This document shows, piece after piece, positions 10,183 through 17,701 of a stretch of DNA of 36,100 bases (position 1 is its first letter; each line of letters begins with the position of its first letter). The notes under the pieces were generated by a model, which saw only the letters and a program-made list of their open reading frames with translations, was not told the DNA's origin and searched no databases. The DNA comes from a bacterium (GTDB lineage: Bacteria; UBP14; UBA6098; B30-G16): the NCBI GenBank assembly GCA_021162205.1, contig JAGGZE010000049.1, positions 1 through 36,100 on the forward strand. The letters are read 5' to 3'. The position numbers and the translations under genes were made by a program.

Positions 10183-11235
10183 ATGAGTAAGAAAATCGGT
10201 ATCTTGACCGGCGGCGGCGATGCCCCCGGATTGAACCAGGTTATTCGCGGTGCGGTCTATCGCGGCATAAAAGAATATGAATTCGAGTTTTTTGCAATCG
10301 AAGATGGCTGGAAAGGACTTTTAGATGGCATTTTGCATCCATTGACAATCGACGATGTTCGCGACTGGTCGTTCGAGGGCGGAAGTCTTTTGGGCTCATC
10401 GCGAACTAATCCATTCAAACACGATGGCGGCGGCGAAAAATGCCGTGAGAATTTCGAGAAAATGGGTCTCGATGCAATTATCGCACTCGGCGGCGAGGAC
10501 ACACTCGGAGTCGCATATAAATTGTATTCGCAGTTCGATATTCCAACGGTCGGTGCTCCAAAAACAATCGATAACGATCTTCCAGGCACAGACCAGTGTT
10601 TCGGTTTCGATACAGCAGTAAATCGTGTAATGGAGGCATTCGATAGGATTCGCACGACCGCTCGGTCGCATCATCGGATTCTCGTTGTCGAGGTTATGGG
10701 CAGACACGCAGGATGGATGACACTCGTCGGTGGAGTCGCCGGTGGCGCCGATATAATCTTGATTCCCGAAGAACCTTTCAATATCGACGATGTCGCTCGA
10801 AAGTTGAACAAGTTGAAAACCGAGGGCAGAAAATACGCGCTAATCGCTGTTTCCGAAGGTGCAAAAATGAAATTCGCCGATGCAACAGATATTATCACGC
10901 AGGATGCTCGGGTCGATGAATTCGGTCATGTTCTACTCGGTGGAATAGGCAATATTTTAGCGAAAGAATTGCAGAAACGCACGGGTTGGGAGGCACGACA
11001 CATCGTTCTCGGACATCTTCAACGAGGTGGCGCACCATCGGCATTCGATAGATGGTTCGCATCACGACTCGGTATCGCACTCGCAGACCAAATTTCGCAG
11101 GATAATTATGGAATTATGCTTGTGCTAAAAGGTTCGGCTATCGTTCCTGTCAGTCTCGAGGAAGCAGCTAATGGAATACGCACTGTGCCTGAAAATATTA
11201 TCGAAATCGCAAAAATATTCGAACCCCACCCTTAG
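10183..11235 (+). CDS. 6-phosphofructokinase, probable pyrophosphate-dependent type
   Basis: GILTGGGDAPGLNQVIRG, GGEDTLG, PKTIDNDLPGTD; AGGAGG at 10171 before ATG 10183, so start trimmed from the 10069 ORF. Confidence 0.92.
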   Translation: MSKKIGILTGGGDAPGLNQVIRGAVYRGIKEYEFEFFAIEDGWKGLLDGILHPLTIDDVRDWSFEGGSLLGSSRTNPFKHDGGGEKCRENFEKMGLDAIIALGGEDTLGVAYKLYSQFDIPTVGAPKTIDNDLPGTDQCFGFDTAVNRVMEAFDRIRTTARSHHRILVVEVMGRHAGWMTLVGGVAGGADIILIPEEPFNIDDVARKLNKLKTEGRKYALIAVSEGAKMKFADATDIITQDARVDEFGHVLLGGIGNILAKELQKRTGWEARHIVLGHLQRGGAPSAFDRWFASRLGIALADQISQDNYGIMLVLKGSAIVPVSLEEAANGIRTVPENIIEIAKIFEPHP

Positions 11236-11247
11236 TGTGTTTTCTTT

Positions 11248-11289
11248 GTGCAACTTACCTGATTGCAAAGCAATCATTCCTTGTTGCAC
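11248..11289. repeat. Nested-hairpin element, copy 1
   Basis: GTGCAAC...GTTGCAC outer stem, GATTGC-AAA-GCAATC inner stem; differs by one base from 29625-29666. Confidence 0.85.
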
Positions 11290-11305
11290 CCTTCGGGTGT
11301 TTTTA
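11287..11305 (+). terminator. Intrinsic-terminator-like hairpin
   Basis: CACCC-TTC-GGGTG followed by TTTTTATT. Confidence 0.6.
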
Positions 11306-11365
11306 TTGACTTATATATAATCTAATTTATTTTGTAAGTAAATAATTAAAATGGAAGGTATCATT

Positions 11366-13075
11366 ATGAAATTACGGAAGCATCTCGCTATTCTTATCGG
11401 GATTTTAATTTTTTCACTCGGATGTGCACCGACACAGAAAATCGCGCAGAAAAAAAGCACAGGCAAAATTATCGCACAAAAAGTTGTTCCATCGCAACTT
11501 AAAATATATCCCGATAAATCTACTGGAAAACGATACGACCAGTATTCTGCAATCGTTCTTATCGGAAAGATTGCTACTATGGATGAGGATGAAAACAGAG
11601 AAATTCAGGTTATCGACAATGGAAAAGTTATTATTGTCGGTGAAAAAATCGACACAATTTTGCTCGATGGGCAGAAATTCCCGCCCGATTTGGATTCAAC
11701 CGGTGCTATTTTTCTGAATACTCACGGGATAATTTTCCCTGGTCTTGTCAATGCTCACGACCATGTGCATTATAATCTCATCGGAATTTGGGATGCGCCG
11801 AAAAAATATACCAACCGCTACCAGTGGCCACAAAACAAGGGTATGCGAGTCGATGTCAAGTATGCTAAATATGTTGCGCAGGATAAAAAATATTTCGGTA
11901 TTCAAGCCGAAGCGATGAAATATGCCGAAGTAAAACAATTGATAAGCGGCACGACCGCTGTTCAGGGCGCTCCGAACGGAGCTAAAAAATTCTGCAATAT
12001 ACTCGTTCGCAATATGGATGTTAGCCCGAATTTCGGTTTCAAACGAATGTCACCTTATGTTCGTGATGTTACTAAAGTCAAGGATGATAAAATCCAGCGA
12101 TGGCTCGATAAAATGAACGAGGGCAAATTAGATGCTTTGTTTTTCCATATCGCCGAGGGCACCGACGATGTCGCTCGCAATGAATTCGATTTCCTTGTGG
12201 AACACGGTCTCGGCAGAAAGGAAACGATTATCATTCACGGCACGGCACTCGATGAAGAGCAAATCAGGTATATGTCCGACCACGATATGTCGGTCATCTG
12301 GTCGCCTGTGAGCAATTTACTTCTATATGGTGCCACAGCGGATATTCCGACATACTATGAAGATGGTGTCAATATCTGTCTCGGCACCGATTGGAGTCCA
12401 TCGGGCGGGAAAAATTTACTCGACGAATTGAAAATCGCTTACGAGTATAATAAAGCGAATTTCGGTGGAATATTATCGTATGAGGATATGGCGAAATCTG
12501 TTACCTGCAATCCTGCCGATGCAATCGGTTGGAAAGATTACTGCGGAAGAATTAAATCGGGACTATATGCCGATATTATGGTGATTAGCGATAACAAAAC
12601 TAATCCATTCGAGGCATTGGTCGATGCTACCGAACGCGATGTCGAACTCGTGTTTATCGGCGGCGACCCGCTTTATGGCGATTCGATATTTATGGCAAAA
12701 CTGAAACCCGGCGATTTCGAGTATATAAAAACTCCTTGTGGATTCACAAAATGTCTCGATTTCACGAAGGACGATGTTCAATTGGGCAATCAAACATTCG
12801 AATATGTCGTCTCGATTTTACAGAAAGCATTGAGTTTCGACCCCGATTATATGGAACAGAAATTCCACGATAAGCGAATTCAAAATTACGATAGTTTCGA
12901 CGATTATCTCGATGCAAAATTCTCGGGTTATCATCCGGTTCAACTCGACCCGATATATGCCTGTATGGATACATATTTTTTCGATGCGCTGCGAAATTCT
13001 AAAAATGCGAATTTATCATTCGATATTCAGAAAATATATTATAGTTGGGTGCCGGATAGTGTATTAAAAAAATAG
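11366..13075 (+). CDS. Lipoprotein amidohydrolase (metal-dependent hydrolase superfamily)
   Basis: MKLRKHLAILIGILIFSLGC lipobox; NAHDHVHYNL HxH motif; IIHGTALDEEQI; LGTDWSPSG. Confidence 0.85.
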   Translation: MKLRKHLAILIGILIFSLGCAPTQKIAQKKSTGKIIAQKVVPSQLKIYPDKSTGKRYDQYSAIVLIGKIATMDEDENREIQVIDNGKVIIVGEKIDTILLDGQKFPPDLDSTGAIFLNTHGIIFPGLVNAHDHVHYNLIGIWDAPKKYTNRYQWPQNKGMRVDVKYAKYVAQDKKYFGIQAEAMKYAEVKQLISGTTAVQGAPNGAKKFCNILVRNMDVSPNFGFKRMSPYVRDVTKVKDDKIQRWLDKMNEGKLDALFFHIAEGTDDVARNEFDFLVEHGLGRKETIIIHGTALDEEQIRYMSDHDMSVIWSPVSNLLLYGATADIPTYYEDGVNICLGTDWSPSGGKNLLDELKIAYEYNKANFGGILSYEDMAKSVTCNPADAIGWKDYCGRIKSGLYADIMVISDNKTNPFEALVDATERDVELVFIGGDPLYGDSIFMAKLKPGDFEYIKTPCGFTKCLDFTKDDVQLGNQTFEYVVSILQKALSFDPDYMEQKFHDKRIQNYDSFDDYLDAKFSGYHPVQLDPIYACMDTYFFDALRNSKNANLSFDIQKIYYSWVPDSVLKK

Positions 13076-13188
13076 AATTCGATAGGATAAATAATATTAC
13101 GAGAAGATAATAATGAGATAAGGTCGAGAAATTCAATAGTATTGTTTTGCATTTTCGATAATTTCTATTATAATTTAATTAATACCAA

Positions 13189-13206
13189 TTGCAGAGGTCA
13201 CACCTC
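13189..13206 (+). repeat. 18-bp palindromic unit, pyrF-leader copy
   Basis: TTGCAGAGGTCACACCTC; stem GAGGT/ACCTC at 13194-13206. Confidence 0.9.
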
Positions 13207-13221
13207 AATCGAGGTTTCACA

Positions 13222-14112
13222 ATGGATTTTTGGAATAAAATCGAAAATTTGCACAAAATCAATCGTTCCTCACTTGTTATAGGTCTCGACCCCGTAATCG
13301 ATAAATTGCCCGAGAATATCGAGAAAAATAACGGCGGTATATTGAAATTTATCGAACAAATCGTAAATTCTACGCACGATTTAGTGTGTGCATACAAACC
13401 GAATCTCGCATTTTTCCTCGCTCTCGGTGATGATGGATTGAAAATCCTTCGACAATCGATAGAAATTGTCAAATCTTGCAGAGGTCACACCTCATATGGC
13501 GATATTCCAGTTATACTCGATGCCAAATTCAACGATGTCGGGCATACTGCGGAAATGTATTCGAATTTCGCATATAATACCGGTGCGGATGCTGTTACGA
13601 TAAATCCATATATCGGCAGGGATACTATCGCTCCATTTATCGAAAATGGTTTGGGAATCATATTACTTTGTGCTACCAGCAATCCCAATTACACAGATGT
13701 CGAGGGCATTCCCGTCGGAACGGGACGAGATGGCAAACCATTATATAGCGAGATTGCGAGACTTGCCGAAGAATGGTCGAGATATTTTGGTAAACGAATC
13801 GGCCTCGTTGTCGGTGCGACTCATCCAGATGTTTTTGCTCGAATCAGAAAATATGCCCCGAATTCACCATTTTTGATTCCCGGTATCGGTGCTCAGGGCG
13901 GAGATATTGCCGATTCTATGAAATCGAGCATCACAGCGGATTCGTTCCCGCCACTTATTGTATCGGCTCGCTCGATTCTCTATGCCGCAAGCGATGAAAA
14001 TTTTGCCGATGCCGCAAGAGAGAAAGCAATAGAATTGAAAAATAAAATAAATTCGATTTGTAGAGGTAATACCTCTCACACCTCTATCGGTGAAAGGATT
14101 TCCAATGAATGA
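13222..14112 (+). CDS. pyrF: Orotidine 5'-phosphate decarboxylase, with embedded palindromic repeat peptides
   Basis: LVIGLDPVIDKLP, AYKPNLAFF, DIPVILDAKFNDVGHTAEMYS, PFLIPGIGAQGGD; ATG 13222 preceded by GAGGT SD. Confidence 0.92.
   Translation: MDFWNKIENLHKINRSSLVIGLDPVIDKLPENIEKNNGGILKFIEQIVNSTHDLVCAYKPNLAFFLALGDDGLKILRQSIEIVKSCRGHTSYGDIPVILDAKFNDVGHTAEMYSNFAYNTGADAVTINPYIGRDTIAPFIENGLGIILLCATSNPNYTDVEGIPVGTGRDGKPLYSEIARLAEEWSRYFGKRIGLVVGATHPDVFARIRKYAPNSPFLIPGIGAQGGDIADSMKSSITADSFPPLIVSARSILYAASDENFADAAREKAIELKNKINSICRGNTSHTSIGERISNE
13476..13493 (+). repeat. 18-bp palindromic unit inside pyrF
   Basis: TTGCAGAGGTCACACCTC, encoded SCRGHTS. Confidence 0.9.
14059..14085 (+). repeat. Palindromic unit plus partial copy at pyrF 3' end
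   Basis: TGTAGAGGTAATACCTCTCACACCTCT, encoded CRGNTSHTS. Confidence 0.85.
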
Positions 14113-14824
14113 TGAAGAACTTTACAAATTGCTCGAACGCACCGGCGCGTTATTGACAGGACATTTCAAACTTTCATCGGGATTGCACAGCGATAAATAT
14201 GTCCAGTGTGCAAAACTTCTACAATATCCCGAAATGGCTGAGCAAGTGGGAGTAGAACTCGCAAAACGATACGAAAACACCATTTGCAATGGTCGAACCA
14301 TAGATAAAATCCCCAATGTAATTGCATCGCCCGCTATCGGCGGAATCGTAATCGGTCAGGAGGTCGCAAAAGCACTTAGCAGTGGTCAAACCACTTGTAG
14401 TGGTCGAACCACAAATATTCGGCATATATTTGTCGAAAAGGACAGCGATGGCAAACCGACTTTACGCAGAGGTTTCTCGATTGCACAGGACGAAACATTC
14501 GCAGTGGTTGAGGATGTCATCACAACAGGGAAATCCACACTCGAGGTCATCGATTTGCTCACCGAACTCGGCGGAAAAGCAGTCGCGATTCTATCGATTA
14601 TAGATAGAACTAATTGCAGAGGTCACACCTCTTGCAGAGGTCACACCTCTTCTGACGGAAATCCCGAGTTCGACATACCATTTATTTCACTCACCAAACT
14701 CGATTTCAACACCTATGAACCCGATAAATGCCCCTTGTGCGCTCAAAATATCCCAATCGAAAAACCCGGCAGCCGCAGGCGTTCGCCTGTTTTTAGTGCG
14801 TTGCATTTTTCTGAATCCCGATGA
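14105..14824 (+). CDS. pyrE: Orotate phosphoribosyltransferase, with embedded palindromic repeat peptides
   Basis: TGHFKLSSGLHSDKYVQ, ASPAIGGIVIGQEVAKAL, FAVVEDVITTGKSTLEVI, CPLCAQNIPIEKPGSR; overlaps pyrF stop by 8 nt. Confidence 0.92.
   Translation: MNDEELYKLLERTGALLTGHFKLSSGLHSDKYVQCAKLLQYPEMAEQVGVELAKRYENTICNGRTIDKIPNVIASPAIGGIVIGQEVAKALSSGQTTCSGRTTNIRHIFVEKDSDGKPTLRRGFSIAQDETFAVVEDVITTGKSTLEVIDLLTELGGKAVAILSIIDRTNCRGHTSCRGHTSSDGNPEFDIPFISLTKLDFNTYEPDKCPLCAQNIPIEKPGSRRRSPVFSALHFSESR
14284..14301 (+). repeat. 18-bp palindromic unit variant inside pyrE
   Basis: TTGCAATGGTCGAACCAT, stem ATGGT/ACCAT, encoded ICNGRTI. Confidence 0.88.
14377..14412 (+). repeat. Two tandem palindromic units inside pyrE
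   Basis: TAGCAGTGGTCAAACCACTTGTAGTGGTCGAACCAC; 18-bp period, stems GTGGT/ACCAC; encoded SSGQTTCSGRTT. Confidence 0.88.
14614..14649 (+). repeat. Perfect tandem duplication of the 18-bp unit inside pyrE
   Basis: (TTGCAGAGGTCACACCTC)x2, encoded CRGHTSCRGHTS. Confidence 0.95.
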
Positions 14825-14864
14825 AATCGGGAACTGACAACCAAGTTGTCATTCCTTGCAACGC
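14798..14864. repeat. Nested-hairpin element, copy 2, overlapping the pyrE 3' end
   Basis: GCGTTGCA...TGCAACGC outer stem; inner TCCCGAT-GAA-ATCGGGA and TGACAAC-CAA-GTTGTCA. Confidence 0.85.
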
Positions 14865-14921
14865 CAGCTCAATCAAAATAAATTATCAACCAATCAAAAA
14901 GAACCGCAGGTTCCCTAATCC

Positions 14922-15017
14922 GTCCCGACCAGTCGGGACACCTTCCCCCAACAAGTGGGAGAAGGAACAGATGCCGAGCATTTCCTTAAAGTCTTTCTCC
15001 CATTCACTGGGAGAAGG
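14922..15017. repeat. Three consecutive palindromes (intergenic repeat block)
   Basis: GTCCCGAC-CA-GTCGGGAC (14922-14939); CCTTCCCCCA...TGGGAGAAGG (14941-14965); CTTTCTCCCA-TTCAC-TGGGAGAAGG (14993-15017). Confidence 0.8.
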
Positions 15018-15191
15018 ATTTAGGATGAGGGAAATCCCACCCATTCGGGCAACCATTCGCTTGTTTTCTTTTTGCAACTTTTTTCTTAATCCCGATAAAA
15101 TCGGTGAAATGTTTCGATATTCGGCTTTTGTATTTTCTATTAAATTTCACAACTTCCTTGCAAAAAATAACATATAAAATATCTTTGAAGT

Positions 15192-16493
15192 ATGAGTGAG
15201 AAAAAGCATTACATAATAACCGGTGGCATTGTTACCGATGGCGTTTCGACTTTTATCGAAAATGGTGCGTTGGAAATCGATGGTGGCAAAATTGCGAAAA
15301 TCGGTAGTTCGGAAGAATTGAAAAATCTCGATGCCGAGTATATCGATGTCGGCGGGAGAATTATTATGCCCGCATTTTTGAATCCTCATCACCATTTGTA
15401 TTCTTCGCTAACGACAGGACTTTCCCCGATAGGTCGAATCGATGGATTTGTCGATATTTTGGAAAATCTCTGGTGGCGACTCGATAAAATTCTCGATGAG
15501 GAATCGGTCTATATTTCTGCGCTTGTCGGGATAATCGATTCGGTCGAACACGGTGCGACAACCATTTTCGACCATCACGCATCGATGAATTTTGTGCGAG
15601 GTGGGCTCGATACGATAGCGAAAGCATTCGAACTCGCGAAAATCGAGGGATTGCTATGTTTCGAGACATCGGATAGAATGGGTAGCAACGAGGTCGAAAA
15701 ACATATCGCAGAAAATCTCGAATTCTATGAGAAGCATAGATATTCAAAAAATATAAAGGGAGCATTCGGACTGCATGCAAATTTCACTTTAAGCGAAAAA
15801 ACACTTGCAAAAATCGCCGAATCGAAGCCAACAGATATGCCGATTCACATTCATTGCGGCGAGGATTTTTTCGATTTCGACTATTGCAGAAATCTCGGCT
15901 ATTCTGGTCCTGTCGATAGATTGAACAAATTCGGTTTACTCGATAATAGTTCGCTTCTCGCTCACTGTGTCAATTTGAGCCAGCGAGATTACGAACTTAT
16001 CGATAAAATCGAACCGATTGTTATCACGAACCCCGAATCCAATGCAAACAATCGAGTCGGGAAAATGAACCGTGATAAAATCGGCAAATATATTCTCGGC
16101 ACAGATGGAATGAGCGGCGATATACTATCGACATTACGGTCGATGTATCTGCTCGGCGATGGTATCGATTCGGATTTCGATGAATTAAGCCGAACATTTT
16201 TTGCGAATCGATATGCAGTCCAGCGCAAATTTTTCCCGAATACCGGAGAATTCCGTGTCGGAGCGAGTGCAAATATCGCAGTTCTCGATTACATCCCGAT
16301 GACACCGATAAATCACGATAATCTTCTGGGACATTTAATCTTCGGGGCGAAAACAGGGAAAGCATTTTTGACTATATCCAATGGCAATATTTTATATCGC
16401 GATGGCGAAATAAAATTCATCGATGAAAACGATGTCATCGTGCAGGCGAAAATTTTAGCAAAAAAATTGTTCGACAAATTTTATAGTAAATGA
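15192..16493 (+). CDS. ssnA: Putative aminohydrolase SsnA family
   Basis: IIMPAFLNPHHHLYSSLTTGL, TTIFDHHAS, MPIHIHCGED, LLAHCVNLS, LGTDGMSGDIL. Confidence 0.8.
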   Translation: MSEKKHYIITGGIVTDGVSTFIENGALEIDGGKIAKIGSSEELKNLDAEYIDVGGRIIMPAFLNPHHHLYSSLTTGLSPIGRIDGFVDILENLWWRLDKILDEESVYISALVGIIDSVEHGATTIFDHHASMNFVRGGLDTIAKAFELAKIEGLLCFETSDRMGSNEVEKHIAENLEFYEKHRYSKNIKGAFGLHANFTLSEKTLAKIAESKPTDMPIHIHCGEDFFDFDYCRNLGYSGPVDRLNKFGLLDNSSLLAHCVNLSQRDYELIDKIEPIVITNPESNANNRVGKMNRDKIGKYILGTDGMSGDILSTLRSMYLLGDGIDSDFDELSRTFFANRYAVQRKFFPNTGEFRVGASANIAVLDYIPMTPINHDNLLGHLIFGAKTGKAFLTISNGNILYRDGEIKFIDENDVIVQAKILAKKLFDKFYSK

Positions 16494-16517
16494 TATAAGT
16501 AAATCATTGGAGGTATT

Positions 16518-17612
16518 ATGCCCGATTTAAGCGTGAAAATTTCCGGTATCGAGTTCAAAAATCCTGTTATGCCTGCGGCTGGACCTAATGTTCGCAATTC
16601 CGAACTGATGATAAAAGCCATCGATGGTGGTGCTGGTGCTATTGTTACGAAAACAATCTCGGTTGTCGCTGCGAACGACCCACGACCGACTATTAGAAAA
16701 ACCAACTGTAATGGACTTATGAACTGCGAAACCTGGTCGGAAACACCAGCCGAACAATTCATCGAGGATTGCAAAAAAATCAAAAATCTCGGTGTTCCAC
16801 TAATAGTTTCGATTGGATACAAATCCGACGATGTCGCAAAACTCGGCAAAATCGTTCAGTCCGAACTCGAACCCGATGCTATCGAATTTTCGACTCACTA
16901 TGTAGGTAGGCAGGTCGAGCCGCTTGTCGAAATAGCGAAATCTCTGCGTAAAAGTGTCGATATTCCAATCTGGATGAAAATATCCCCGAATTTTTTAGGC
17001 ATCGAGGAACTCGCACTTGCAGTATCACCATTTGTCGATGGTTTCGTGGCGATAAATTCATTCGGTCCCGTTCTCGATTTCGACCCGGAAAATTTAGAAC
17101 CGAAACTCGGCTCTAAATATGGTCGAGGATGGCTGTCCGGTCAGCCGATTTTACCTATCGCACTTCGGATTGTCCATCAAATCTCATCGGTGCAGAATAA
17201 ACCTGTTATCGGTGTCGGCGGAATCGCTCGTGGAATCGATGCGATAAAATTCATTATGGCGGGAGCTTCCGCTGTGCAGGTTTGCTCGGCAGCAATTCAG
17301 AAAGGACATTCGATTTATGGCAAAATCGTTAGCGAAATCGAACAGTGGCTCGAAAAACACGGATATAATTCGCTCGATGAAATAAAGGGACTATACAGCC
17401 GTAGTTTGGAAAATCGCCTAAAATATTCCTCTATACCTGTGATGACGATAGATGAATCGAAATGCACCGGTTGCCAAGCTTGTATATCCCGATGTGTTCA
17501 GGGAGCATTGTATTTATCAGATGACAAGTCGAAAGTTATCGCTGAAAACTGCATCGGTTGCGGATATTGCCAGGATTTTTGCGCTTTCGATGCAATGAAA
17601 CTGAAATACTAA
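16518..17612 (+). CDS. Dihydroorotate/dihydropyrimidine dehydrogenase-like (PreA-like) protein with C-terminal 2x[4Fe-4S]
   Basis: GIEFKNPVMPAAGPNVRN...GAGAIVTKT; PVIGVGGIARGIDAIKFIMAGASAVQVCSA; CTGCQACISRCVQGA...CIGCGYCQDFCAFDA. Confidence 0.85.
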   Translation: MPDLSVKISGIEFKNPVMPAAGPNVRNSELMIKAIDGGAGAIVTKTISVVAANDPRPTIRKTNCNGLMNCETWSETPAEQFIEDCKKIKNLGVPLIVSIGYKSDDVAKLGKIVQSELEPDAIEFSTHYVGRQVEPLVEIAKSLRKSVDIPIWMKISPNFLGIEELALAVSPFVDGFVAINSFGPVLDFDPENLEPKLGSKYGRGWLSGQPILPIALRIVHQISSVQNKPVIGVGGIARGIDAIKFIMAGASAVQVCSAAIQKGHSIYGKIVSEIEQWLEKHGYNSLDEIKGLYSRSLENRLKYSSIPVMTIDESKCTGCQACISRCVQGALYLSDDKSKVIAENCIGCGYCQDFCAFDAMKLKY

Positions 17613-17613
17613 A

Positions 17614-17670
17614 GTTTTCTGGAAGGGGTCTGGGGAAACTTCTTTTCTAAAAGAAGTTCCCCCGTAAAAC
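17614..17670. repeat. Intergenic hairpin element between PreA-like and ygeY-like genes
   Basis: GTTTT...AAAAC outer; GGGGAA(A)CTTCTTTT-CT-AAAAGAAGTTCCCC inner. Confidence 0.75.
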
Positions 17671-17701
17671 ATTTTACAAAATATTTTGAAAGAGGTAAAA
17701 A

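Noticed and set aside
14614-14649. Tandem 18-bp palindromic units as a CRISPR-like array
   Set aside because: No spacers, unit too short, and it is in frame inside pyrE; better described as a coding palindromic repeat.
14821-15177. 118-aa ORF after pyrE
   Set aside because: Encoded almost entirely by intergenic hairpin repeats, no SD and no recognisable domain.
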